The notes under the pieces: model-generated
Told to the model about the DNA's origin: nothing
The model's input: the letters and a program-made list of their open reading frames with translations, nothing else
Databases searched by the model: none
Translations under genes and position numbers: made by a program
Assembly: GCA_025766275.1 (NCBI GenBank)
Contig: JAFKAC010000025.1
Span: forward strand, 1 to 64,000
Length of the DNA: 64,000 nt
Direction of reading: 5' to 3'
Source: Lactarius indigo
Lineage: Eukaryota > Basidiomycota > Agaricomycetes > Russulales > Russulaceae
Shown here: in pieces, positions 34,264 through 44,807 of the stretch
Layout: each line of letters opens with the position of its first letter
Numbering within the stretch: the stretch's first letter is position 1

Positions 34264-37200
34264 ACCCATCGGCCTGGGTGAGGGCAGTTAATTGTAACAG
34301 TGTAATCATGACTCGCTATCGTTCTATGAGAGTTCCAGTATCGATTCGCACCAGTTACGCAATGGCCGACATACGCGCATTAGTCGACTCAGGAGCAACC
34401 CATTGCTTCATGAAACCATCGTTCGCAAAAAGGATGGGACTCGGGACCAAGTTACTCGACGTCCCGAAGAAAATATGGAACATTGATAATACAGAAAATA
34501 AATCGGGGCGTATCACCCATTATACAGACGTTGACGTCCAAACTAAAGGCATTCACAAGGAGATTCGCTTCCTCATCACAGACATTGGAAACGAAGATAT
34601 CGTGTTGGGCTACCCCTGGCTTGCTATTTATGACCCGCATATCAAGTGGTCGCAAGCGGCCATACACGAAGATATGCTCCCTATCATTATTCGATCAACC
34701 AACCCCCACATCAAAACAACGCCAGTGGTAGCAGCAACCACCGTCCAAAGTAACGATTATGAAGTCATGCACTCCTGTGTTATTACCGACGAACAACGAC
34801 AGCAATTCGAAGAAGGATGCCAAATCAGGGCCACTGCCACTGATCTCGCCATAGCCACTCAACAATATGTCACGAAAGCTGAGTTACCCGCTGAATACCG
34901 CGAATTTGAACGCCTCTTCAGTGAAGAGGCATCGGACAGGTTTCCACCCAGCAGGCCCTGGGACCATGCTATCAAATTCAAACCAGGAACGGCCGACGCG
35001 ATTGACTGCAAAATATACCCCATGACTCAAGAGGAGGACAAGAAGCTGCATGAATGGATCGACGAACAACTCAAAAAGGGATACATACGACCCTCAAAAT
35101 CCCCATACGCTTCATCCTTCTTTTTCATTAAAAAGAAGGATGGAAAGTTATAACCTGTTCAAGACTATCGGAAAATCAACGCCGTCACTATTCGCAACCA
35201 ATACCCGCTTCCCCTCATTTTGGATCTTATTACTGACCTCAGCAACACTCACATCTACACCAAACTTGATGTTAGATGGGGGTATAACAATGTACGCATC
35301 AAAGAAGGCGATGAAGAGAAAGCGGCGTTCAAGACGCGCTATGGATTGTTTGAACCAACGGTGATGTTTTTCGGCCTTACCAACTCCCCGGCGACGTTCC
35401 AGACTATGATGAATTTCATATTCAGGGATATTATAGCCAAGCATGAGACCCGCGGTACGGTAATCAGGGTCTACATGGACGACATCGGCATTGCAACGGG
35501 ACTCAACTACACTCTCCAAGATCACATTGAAGCGGTCAAGGATGTTCTCCGCGTGTCCATGGAACACGACCTTTATTATAAACTTGAAAAGTGTCTCTTC
35601 CACTCCCCACGCATGGATTACCTGGGGGTAATCCTTGAAAAGGGGGTGACACGCATGGACCCTGTCAAAATTTCAGGCATTAAGGACTGGCCTACGCCAA
35701 CCAAGGTTAAGGACGTCCGCTCTTTCTTGGGTTTTTGCAATTTTTATCGCCCTTTTATACGAGGTTTCGCAACCAAAGCACGACCCCTCAACAAACTTAC
35801 CCGCAAAGACACTGAGTGGCACTGGGGAACCGAGGAAGAAAAGGCATTTCAAGACCTTAAAACCCTCGTCACCAGCGAACCTGTCCTCGCACACCTGGAC
35901 CTTACTCAACAGTTCGAACTAGAAGTCGACGCATCGGGTTTTGCAACGGGGGCGGTCCTTCTTCAACGCAAAGCAGATGGTAAACGACACCCTATTGGCT
36001 ATTACTCATCCACCCTCAATGAAGCCGAACGAAATTACGACATTTACGACCTCGAGCTTTTGGCAATTGTCAAAGCCTTTCGCCACTGGAGACCCCTCCT
36101 GGCGGGTTCCCCTCATAAGATCAAGGTATTCTCCGATCACCTCAATCTACAATACTGGAAGTCGCCACAGAAGATTAGCAGACGTGTGGCCAGGGAAGTA
36201 CTCGAACTCTCGGAGTACGACTTCGAAATTCACCACATCAAAGGTACCTCCAATGGACGCGCCGACGCACTATCTAGAAGGCCAGACTACGATCAAGGAG
36301 AAAACGACAATGAAGGTGTAATGGTATTACCAGAAAGCGTCTTCGCGCGTGCCACCACGCTGGAAGAATCGCAACACCCTCATTGGAGACCCGAGATCCT
36401 ACCCGTAGAAATGACACCGGAACATCCCATTTACGAACAAGACACAGCTAAGTTAAAACCCTGGATTGATGCTCACAAGCTGAAGGACATCGAAGGGACA
36501 TGGTACAAAGATGGATGCCGAGTAGTCACTGGCGGCATCCATGACAAGCGCACTATCATTGCCGCTCATCATGACTCCCCTGTCTATGGCCACCCTGGTA
36601 TCAAACGCACTCTCCAACTTACGGAACGACATTACTGGTGGCCACAGATGAAGAACGATGTCACGGACTATGTCAAAGGCTGTGCGGAATGTCAATGACA
36701 CAAAGTTAACCTTCGACCGATCAGAGCACCTCTACAACCTATTTACCCCAAACCGGAAGCCCTGCCATTTGAGACCATCGCAGTGGACTTTATTACCAAA
36801 CTCCCCATCTCTTGCGGATACGATTCTATTCTCACGGTGACAGATCATGATTGTACCAAAGCTGCCATCTTTATCCCTTGTAATGAAGAGATAACAGCTG
36901 AAGGAACAGCTGCCCTGTACATCTCTCACGTCTTCCCACGATTCGGGCTCCCCTCGCGCGTTATCAGTGACCGAGATCCCTGTTTCGCATCCAAGTTCAT
37001 GCGGGAGATATGTAAAATCCTTGGCATCAGCCAAAACATCTCAACCACTTATCACCCCAGAACTGACGGCCAATCGGAACGAACAAATCAATGGCTGGAG
37101 CAGTATCTCCGCTTCTGGGTAAATGAGCGACAAGACGACTGGGTCTGCTATCTGCCTATGGCGGAATTCACGCATAACAATTGGCCTAACGAAACCACGC

Positions 37201-39041
37201 GGGAGTCCCCCTTCTTTCTCTTATCCGGGTTCAACCCTCGCGCTGATTGGACCGATAGGCCTTCCCCTATCCCACAAGTATCATTAAGATTAGACCAATT
37301 CAAGCAAGCGCGACAGTGCACTTTCTCCTGCATGCTCCGGGCGCAAAAGTCATGGATCAAACACAAAGATACGCCCAAGTTCAAAGAAGGAGACCTCGTA
37401 TGGCTAGAAGGACGCCACTTACGTACCCATCAACCAACCGCAAAACTAGCGGCTAAACGACACGGGCCATTTAAGGTCATCCAGGTGATGTCCCCTGTCA
37501 ATTATCGACTCGAGCTCCCCACGCAGTGGAGCATCCATGACGTGTTCCACATAGACCTTCTCACGCCTTATCGCGAGACACCCACGCACGGACCAAATTA
37601 TCAGCGCCCACTACCTGATTTGGTCGATAACGAAGAAGAATACGAGGTCGAGAAGATTCTAGACTCTCGGCAATTCGGCAGAAGACGTTGGCTCCAATAC
37701 CTTGTGAAATGGAAGGGCTATCCAGACTCCGACAATCAATGGATAGATAAGGATGACGTATTTGCCGATGAAGCTGTTCGGGACTTCAAGCATTCCAACC
37801 CCGACAGAGAAACGCATATAAGGGTGGCCTCTTGTCGTGATAAGTCCCCATCTCCCATCCACTCCATGTCCTCTACTCGACGCAATGACCAGCTCGCACT
37901 CCTCTCTACCCTTGTCAACGACTCCTCCACCACGCTTGTCAACCCTGACTCCACCAACGACACCACAACCACTGGAACTACAGGTGGAAGCCGTACCGCC
38001 ATGCAGCATGAGGAAGACGGCCCTATCACTCGTGAAGAACTGCACCAGACACTGCAACGATTCCCTATGCCCATACAGGGAACTCTCGACGACGATCCAG
38101 CAACAACTCAACCAGCACCTCCGCAACCACTGTACGCCCTCACAAACCCCAACACCGGTGAGCCTGAAGTCTTCCTCACAGAAGACGAGCTCTTTCGGCT
38201 TCAAGCAGCTGTCCCGCACAGTGAAGTCACCCGACGCCATGAAGAAGTACGAGCAAGAGTGGAAGGAGACGGCGGCGCGGTGGCAGCAGGAGCAACTGCA
38301 TATCGCCGCCTGCCGACGCCGAATGATGAAGGAGCGGAGGGAGTACTGGACGAAGCTGAGGATGAAGACGAGCTTAGAGACCATTACCCCATCAGGCATG
38401 CATTCCTTAACCATGAATTCTACGCTGAAGATCCAGCCGCCACGCCCTACCTCGTCGACGCAGCGGGGGGGCCTTTACACAGAGGACAAGTCGCCGTGGC
38501 ACAAGCGGCTCGTTATACACCAATGGGCGAACGAGACCCTGCAACCAGGGCCATCGTCCCTGAAGGGTTCCAGGTCAATCGAGGACCCGATTACATTCCG
38601 TTCCCGATCAAACTCCCCAACGGACCGACGATACAAGCCTCCCACGTACAGGTTATCCGAGGGGGAGACCCCTTCGTACTTGGACTAGCTCCGGGGTCGG
38701 GCTTCCTTTACGGTAAACCCCTTTACGCCACTCCTCACCTCCCCAAGAACAACCGCGCATTCATTCCCCACGAGGAGTACTTCATGCTCCGCGATCGACA
38801 CCCCACCGACTTGCTGCTCATGCGCATTGGGGACGTCACCCTCACTCAAGAACTACGCCGGTTCCGGCAGTTTGCATTTGCCGAAGACCAGTTGGAAAGG
38901 AGGATCCGGCAACTACAGCTGGATAAGGAGATGGTGATTCAGGACAAGAGGGACAGTCTTTACCGATTGGAACGCGCTAACATATTGGGACGGATGGAAG
39001 ACGAGGCAGAACGGATGAGGCAGGAATCGGTAGCGGATTAG
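34252..39041 (+). pseudogene. pol: pol of Gyp3 fused to an ORF3 module
   Basis: One frame from the -1 site to TAG 39039-39041, with stops at 35151-35153 (TAA) and 36696-36698 (TGA), both at Arg codons conserved in relatives. Protease LVDSGATHCF (34380). RT with SFFFIKKKDGK and [10 protein letters not shown] (35475). RNase H with FELEVDASGFATGA and RADALSRRPDYD. Integrase with HDSPVYGHPG...CAECQ, SDRDPCFASKF and HPRTDGQSERTNQW. Chromodomain at about 37632-37780 (YEVEKILDSRQFGRRRWLQY). A further ~415 codons carry the ORF3 module (PFVLGLAPGS, YGKPLYATP, then a Glu/Arg-rich coiled-coil tail). Confidence 0.92.
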
Positions 39042-39073
39042 TGAGGTGGGCCTCACTCCTGAAAAGGGGGTGA

Positions 39074-39583
39074 TGTTACGGTATGGACTTGACGACTCTT
39101 CACGTACGACTCATGACCGGTTATGACTACGGTCCGGTATTAACATTAGTCATGGACTCTTACTTCGCATCAGTCAGCATAGTAGTTCACATGTGATTGT
39201 GACTCATGTATGACTCATTCCTAGGATAGCGGTACTAGGGTTCGAGCTAGTTACGCTATTGGGTACTTACTATTCCAGCAGCGCTTTAAAGCCCGCACGT
39301 ATTTGTATAAGTAGTCGACTCGGAAGACCAAGAGTCCCCATCTTGGTCTTCTTCAATCCACCACTTGACTCGCCTTTCATCTACCTTAGTCGCGGACTAA
39401 GTGTGTCTCCACTAGTACCTACCAAGGGGTACTCTTCCTTTATCCCTTTTGCTGCAGCGTGTGCCAGTGTGCCCCTGTTCAGCTTGCGTTGGGTTGACAC
39501 GTGATCCCCATTCGCCTTCATTTCGCTAAGTCAATTACGCCATTCCAAGGTCCAAGTTGGACTAACGCCGGTGGAGCATAACA
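39074..39583 (+). repeat. 3' LTR of Gyp3
   Basis: 510 bp, preceded by the purine tract GAAAAGGGGGTGA and followed by the GTGGC duplication. Confidence 0.96.
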
Positions 39584-42255
39584 GTGGCAGTAGATGTGTT
39601 GCAAATAGAGTTGTGCGACTCCGGCTGCATCTATTGTTTCGTTGCAAGGGATGAATAAAGCTGCTTTTGAACAATCGTGATCTGTGACTGTGAGGATTGT
39701 GTCATAGCCTTTTGACTTGGGTAATTTGACAATAAAATCCATGCTGACAGTTTCAAATGGTTCTGTCATCTGTCCAAAAATGGGTGAAAGGCTTGGCTTC
39801 TTCGGGTGGGTGTTGACTTTATTGGCTTGGCATGCTGCGCATCCTTTGACATATTCTTCCACATCTTTCTTCATGCCAGGCCACCAGTAGTCCCGTGTTA
39901 TCAGGGCCATTGTGTTTGAAATTCCAGGGTGTCCAGCGCTTGGAAGGTCATGAAAAGCGTGAATTACCCCCCTCTTAAGGTCGTTGTTCCCTGCAACAAC
40001 CAAGCGCTCATCTTTCCAGTGGAGCCCAGAGTGTTCTTTTAGGTTGTGGGTATCTATCCAGGTTTTGATACGTTCCTGGTCTAGGTTCTGTGTGACATAA
40101 GCCCATAGTTCTTGTTCCTGTGACAGTTCCCTTGTAGCTTTGACAAATAGTTCTTCTGGAAGGACTGTTACATCCGAGTTGTCATGGGAACCATCATCAT
40201 AGTCTGGTCTTCTTGACAGGGCATCCGCCCGGGCATTCTTGGAGCCGGCAATGTGGTGGAGTTCTATATCAAATTCGGAGAGTTCCAGGACTTCTCATGC
40301 TACCCGTCGGCTGATCTTGTGTGGTTCTTTCCAATATTGGAGGTTTGCATGGTCTGTGTACACCACTACCTTGTGAGGGGAGCCTGCTAGATATGCCCGC
40401 CAGTGTCGTAGAGCCCGCACAATGGCTAGCAATTCTTGATCATAGATGTCATAATTTCGTTCTGCTGGTCCAAATGTCTGGGAGTAGTAGGCCACTGGGT
40501 GGCGAATTCCTTGGTTATCCTTTTGGTAAAGCACCCCTCCGTTGGCAAATCGGGATGCATCCACTTCCAATTCAAATTGTTTTTCCAAATCCGGTTGAAT
40601 GAGCACAGGTTCCTTTCCAAGCAGGGTCTTGAGTGTGTCAAATGCCTTTTGACAGTCTTCCGTCCATTCCCATTTGGTGTCCTTTTTGAGTAGGTTGTTA
40701 AGGGGACGGGCAATCATGGAGAATCCTCGGATGAAGCGGCGATAGAAATTTGCAAATCCTTGAAAGGCACGGACTTCTTTGGTTGTTGTTGGAGTGGGCC
40801 AGTCACGTACACCCTGAACCTTAATCGGGTCCATTCGGACCCTCCCTTTTTCCAATATGATGCCCAGGTACTCTATAGACCTAACCTCAAAGGCACATTT
40901 CTCCGGTTTTAGGTAGAGATCATGTTCCTCTAGGCGTTCTAGAACTTGATGGACCACCTTGCGGTGTCTTTCCAGGTCATCAATAGTGGCAATAAGGATG
41001 TCATCCATGTAGATTATGACTTCTCCGGTTAGGAGCATGTCACGGAATATTACGTTCATCATGGTCTGAAATGTGCTTGGCGAGTTGGTGAGTCCAAAGA
41101 ACATGACACGTGGCTCAAACAGCCCCTGATTGGTTTTGAAGGCCGCCTTCCATTCATCTCCTTCTTTGATCCGGATGTTGTTATAACCCCATCGGATATC
41201 AAATTTGGTAAACAACGCCGCATCCCAGACCTTGTCAATCAATTCTGGGATTAAGGGGAGTGGGTATCGATTCTTGACAGTGTACTGGTTGATCCGTCGG
41301 TAGTCTTGGACAGGGCGAAGCTTTCCATCTTTCTTTTTGATGAAGAAGAAGGGAGACGAGTATGGGGATTTAGAGGGCTGGATATATCCCTTTTCAAGGT
41401 GTTCATTGAGGAATTTGGTAAGGGCTTCATTTTCATCACGTGTTAGAGGGTATATTTTGCAATCAATAGTGGCTGGGGCATTTGGAGTGAGGTCAATGGC
41501 ATGATCCCATGACCTGGTTGGTGGGAATCGGTGGGAGTTCTCTTCACTGAAGACCTTCTGATGTTGTAGGTACTCCTTGGGGACCATTTCCTCTAGCGTT
41601 CTTTCAGTTTGATCTCGTGCCTTTTGCGCTAATTCTGAGGCCACCGTGGTTTTGCCAATGACCTCATCTTGGGTAAATCTGAGATAGAGTTCATCTTGGG
41701 TAAATCTGAGATAGAGTTCATCTCCTTCCTCATACCCACATTCTTCCAGGAACGTGCTCCACATTTTCCAGATGTGGATCTTTGGTTTGGGGGTGTCTTG
41801 TTTTTGGAGTCCTTGGGTAGTGATGATGACAGGGAGGTGACTGGTGTCGATGGTGGAGTCCTTCCAGTTGCATTGGGGTTCAAAGGCAGCGAGCCAGGGG
41901 TATCCCAGGATCATTCGTTCTTCCCCTAGATTTGTCACCAGGAACCTCATGGGTAGTTTCTTGGATCCTGATTGGACATCTAGCATGGAGTATGCCGTTA
42001 GTTCTCCTGCCTTATTAAGGGTTCCGTCGATATTCCAGATCTTTTTTGGGTTTGACAGGGGTATCGTCCCTATCCCCATTTGCTTCAGGAGTCTGGGGTC
42101 TATGAAATTGTCCGTAGCTCCAGAGTCTACTAGGACGTCTTGATCGGCCGTTTTGTGTGCAGTTTCCAGGTGTACAGGGACTTTCAAGGATCTATATTGG
42201 CTATATTGTACACTGGAAATGTTTAAAGCTCTAGCCCAGGCCGCCGGGTTCGAGC

Positions 42256-43830
42256 CTACGAAAAATCCTTCTCAGCAAAGGCTTTCTCTACGAGCAGTGC
42301 TCGCACTTCCTCACTCTGTGCCATCAGAGTCCCCCACATCTCATTTGCTAGTTCCTCTTTGGTTTTTGTGGTGGATGGTGCAGAGGGTGTAGTTGATGCT
42401 TCTGCGAGTTTGGCTGGTTTGTCAGGGCAGTTTCGTGATATGTGCCCCTGTTTCTTGCAACGGAAACAGCGCCCTTCTGCTTGGAGCTTCTGTTTTTCGG
42501 TTTCAGTGAGGGCTGCTCTTCCTGCAGCTCCTCTTTGAGTTCTTCCTATGTCCATCGCATTTGGGTCATGTGGTTTGACTTTAAAGGCATTGTTCCATTG
42601 CCCTTTTGTGAATCCGGCTTTAGTTTCCTTTTTGATTCCGAAGCGATTTTGGAGATTGATGAAATCTTGATGGTGCTTTCTGGCTGATTGGGTCCATTCT
42701 TTCCAGTCATCTGGGTGGTCGAACTGTATGATGTTCCTGACCAGTTTTTCAGGTAGACCCCGTGAGAAAATATCCAGGGTTCCTTCTTCGTCTGCACCAT
42801 ATCCTGCCTTCTTTGCAAGGGCAGCGAACTGAGCAATATAGGTATCAAGGTCTCCATTCTCCATTTTGACTGCTTGGAGTGCCTTCTGTGCTTTCTGCTT
42901 TTCCGCAACGTCAGTGTAAGCAGCCTGGAAGTGATCTAGGATGGTGATCCACAGGTCTTCTTCTGTTGTAGCCCGTCCTCCAGCAAGTTCATCGGTAAGC
43001 CAGTCACTTTGTTCCATAACCCAGTCATCAACCAAGTCTCCTCGTATTAGGGAGAGGAAGACAATGCATCTGAGATAGGGGTTTCTCATTTGCTCAATTG
43101 ATCCATTGAGGGCCCGGTAGAAGGTGAACTCTTTTAGGAATTTCTTGCTGTGGGCTTGGTCTCCAGTGAATTCTTTTGGTGGTAGGCCTGTTAATTTATC
43201 TCCGGCAGGAGGGGGGGCTAAAGGTGGGGCTCTTCCAGCAGGGATTCCTCCACCGCCTCCACCTCCACCTCCGCCTCCACCTCCACCTCCACCTCCACCT
43301 CCACCTTTGCTACTGCCACTCCCACTAGGGGTGTGGGTGATTGAGGTGTTGATTTGTGTGGCTGTGCTTGTCATTCTAATGCTTGAGTTTGTTGGTGTGC
43401 GAGCACCTGATTCTATGGGTTCTTGTGGGGCTAAAGAGGGGGCACCTGACGTAGCTTCCACTGATGCGACAGGGGATTGATGTTGATCCGAATCCTGAGC
43501 AGGTTCTTCTGTATCTGAGTCGACAACTATGCCAACTGGGTTATTTCTATATGGACCAAGTCCGAATTCTAGTGGTACTGGTTTGACAGAGAACCACTTG
43601 TGGTCTTTGGTTGATTGTGCGATGACTACCCAAAGTCGTTTGTCTTCTATGTATTCAATAGGAATATATCCGTTGTCTTCTTTGCTCCAAACGTAATATC
43701 CTTCAGTTTCGTCGTAGGTTTTCCAGATGGCTACTCCCTTGATGTTGTCAGAGAGATCGTCTTCTGTTCTTCTGGTGATGAATTCTGGTTTGAACTGGGA
43801 ACGGCTCCTGCTTCCTAGTTTTGAAGCCAG
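42256..43830 (-). CDS. gag: gag of Gyp4
   Basis: An intact gag frame of about 525 codons. The conserved N-terminal domain (GYYVWSKEDNGYIPIEYI, then WVVIAQSTKDHKWFSVKP) is coded upstream of the first ATG, and no ATG occurs in frame back to the LTR. A stop (TAA) lies within the LTR end. The probable start is CTG 43830-43828 (ACC-CTG-GCT). A polyglycine run (about 43245-43310) precedes the capsid region. One knuckle, CFRCKKQGHISRNC, lies near the C-terminus, before the -1 shift into pol. Confidence 0.78.
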   Translation of the reverse strand: MASKLGSRSRSQFKPEFITRRTEDDLSDNIKGVAIWKTYDETEGYYVWSKEDNGYIPIEYIEDKRLWVVIAQSTKDHKWFSVKPVPLEFGLGPYRNNPVGIVVDSDTEEPAQDSDQHQSPVASVEATSGAPSLAPQEPIESGARTPTNSSIRMTSTATQINTSITHTPSGSGSSKGGGGGGGGGGGGGGGGGGGGIPAGRAPPLAPPPAGDKLTGLPPKEFTGDQAHSKKFLKEFTFYRALNGSIEQMRNPYLRCIVFLSLIRGDLVDDWVMEQSDWLTDELAGGRATTEEDLWITILDHFQAAYTDVAEKQKAQKALQAVKMENGDLDTYIAQFAALAKKAGYGADEEGTLDIFSRGLPEKLVRNIIQFDHPDDWKEWTQSARKHHQDFINLQNRFGIKKETKAGFTKGQWNNAFKVKPHDPNAMDIGRTQRGAAGRAALTETEKQKLQAEGRCFRCKKQGHISRNCPDKPAKLAEASTTPSAPSTTKTKEELANEMWGTLMAQSEEVRALLVEKAFAEKDFS

Positions 43831-43837
43831 GGTGGAG

Positions 43838-43848
43838 AGACTCGACTT
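43838..43848 (-). promoter_or_regulatory. Primer-binding site of Gyp4, complementary to its own RNA 5' end
   Basis: On the minus strand AAGTCGAGTCT, two bases after the LTR. It is the exact complement of AGACTCGACTT in the LTR (44092-44082), which lies 33 nt below TATAAG (44125). Sequence differs from the Gyp1/2/3 site but so does its partner, which supports pairing. Confidence 0.78.
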
Positions 43849-43850
43849 AA

Positions 43851-44567
43851 TGTAACGTTACAGTAGGAACGTTCAGCTCGGCGTGAGCAAGTCTGGTCTT
43901 TCTATGTCAATGAGCGAGGGTTCAGCCGATAATGGCAAGGTTTAAGTGGTTAACAAGGATCTCAGAGTATGACACAATACTCAAGATGTGAGAGGAGTTC
44001 AAGGGGGTTCAAGAGGTTCGACGGCTCAGCAGAGAGTTACCCCAAGGGAATGGGAAAACAATGTATACTGTGATGGTAAAGAAGTCGAGTCTAAGGATAC
44101 AAGCTACCTAGGGCCACGACTTATATAGAAAAAGGTTTGTTTGTGCGGAACAAACAAATAGCGCAATCCGCAGCAAGCGTGAGAAGTAACACAGCAATCC
44201 GCAGCAATCGTGAGAAGAAAGTACAGCAATCCGCAGCAGGCACGGGAAAAAGAAGAAGGTGTGCACAGCTATCCGCAGTAAGTGTGGGAAGAAACAAGGA
44301 TATAAAAGGCAAGTGAGACATGTCTCAGTTTCAACAAAAGTGAGACACCTGCCATAAAAGGGTGCATTTAGCCCAAGTATAGTAGTAATAAAGACTTATA
44401 AGGACAATGAGTGTCTCATTGTCTCACTTTGCACTAGGAGAGAATCTTAAGGCTCCTAGTGCGCAGCAAGTCCAAAAAGGGAAAGCCAAGAAAGGAAAGA
44501 CTTTCCCGCGAACGCAAGTGTAAGTAAGAAATCAATGTAAAGTCGAAAACAAGTCCAGTCCGTAACA
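43851..44567 (-). repeat. 5' LTR of Gyp4
   Basis: 717 bp, TG...CA, flanked on the right by CCAAC. Identical to 28739-29455 by eye. Confidence 0.95.
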
Positions 44568-44807
44568 CCAACTTTCAGATATAGCAGGTCCATCAGATAC
44601 ACACCATGTGCAGGAAATGAAGGAACTCAATACTAGCCCACTTATAGAGAAAAGGAAACGATTTATCAAGGTGTCAGAGAAGATCAAGTGAGTACTTTCA
44701 ATGCAATAGTTTCCCAGCCATTAATCCCGCTTTTCTAATCATTCTCCAGGAATATGGACACTGGCAGGGGTGCAGCAAAAGTTCATCCTAGCTATCTAGC
44801 CAGGTAG

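Larger units (their letters stand above)
31772..39583 (+). mobile_element. Gyp3, complete Ty3/gypsy chromovirus nested in Gyp4
   Basis: 7812 bp with 510-bp LTRs at both ends and perfect duplication GTGGC (31767-31771, 39584-39588). Order: 5' LTR, primer site, gag, -1 shift site, protease, RT, RNase H, integrase, chromodomain and a fused ORF3 module, purine tract (GAAAAGGGGGTGA), 3' LTR. The LTRs differ at six positions, all CpG transitions. Three in-frame stops break gag and pol, but no frameshift is seen apart from the expected gag-pol shift. Confidence 0.97.
30912..42243 (-). pseudogene. pol: pol of Gyp4, interrupted by Gyp3
   Basis: One reading frame once Gyp3 is removed. Protease LVDSGATDNF (about 42120), then RT with [19 protein letters not shown] and IYMDDILIAT (about 41010). 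RNase H has FELEVDASRFANGG and DHANLQYW. Integrase has HDLPSAGHPG, CAACQANKVN, DFIVKLPKSKGYD and, beyond Gyp3, SDRDPRFTS and HPQTDGQSE. The chromodomain ([20 protein letters not shown]) ends in a stop at 30912. In-frame TGA codons lie at 40297-40295, 31628-31626 and 31247-31245; relatives have Arg at all three. A 27-nt tandem duplication near 41671-41715 repeats DELYLRFTQ. Confidence 0.92.
28739..44567 (-). mobile_element. Gyp4, Ty3/gypsy chromovirus, carrying Gyp3
   Basis: Minus-strand element with two 717-bp LTRs that I read as identical, and perfect target duplication CCAAC (28734-28738, 44568-44572). Content on the minus strand: 5' LTR, primer site, gag, pol, a separate ORF3, purine tract GAAGGGAGGGTAA, 3' LTR. 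Gyp3 (31772-39583) is inserted in the integrase core. Without Gyp3 and one TSD the pol frame is continuous. Three in-frame TGA codons, all at Arg positions conserved in relatives, inactivate pol. Confidence 0.96.
26882..44807 (+). pseudogene. kA paralogue, broken by a frameshift and by Gyp4
   Basis: Paralogue of the KDZ-borne gene at 48689-50703. Proposed exons: 26882-27469, 27525-27650, 27713-27831, 27890-28060, 28112-28564, 28618-28683, 44579-44687, 44750-44807. Shared stretches include IVEKAMGELYHLRP, WFYNHY, FTRKWSARNAFYH, GALQDATTALWNELS, LRDYC and GRG near the end. One exon (119 nt) is the same length in both copies; this copy has one extra intron. The exon sum leaves a remainder of one, matching a frame change between about 27130 and 27190. 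Gyp4 sits in intron 6, 6 bp before the 3' AG-containing TTTCAG. Function unknown. Confidence 0.75.

Noticed and set aside
40436..40693. Plus-strand frames opposite Gyp4 RNase H
   Set aside because: Antisense shadows of a well-identified pol gene.
42236..42252. tRNA B-box-like GGGTTCGAGCC
   Set aside because: It lies in the gag-pol junction of Gyp4; no A-box or cloverleaf surrounds it.
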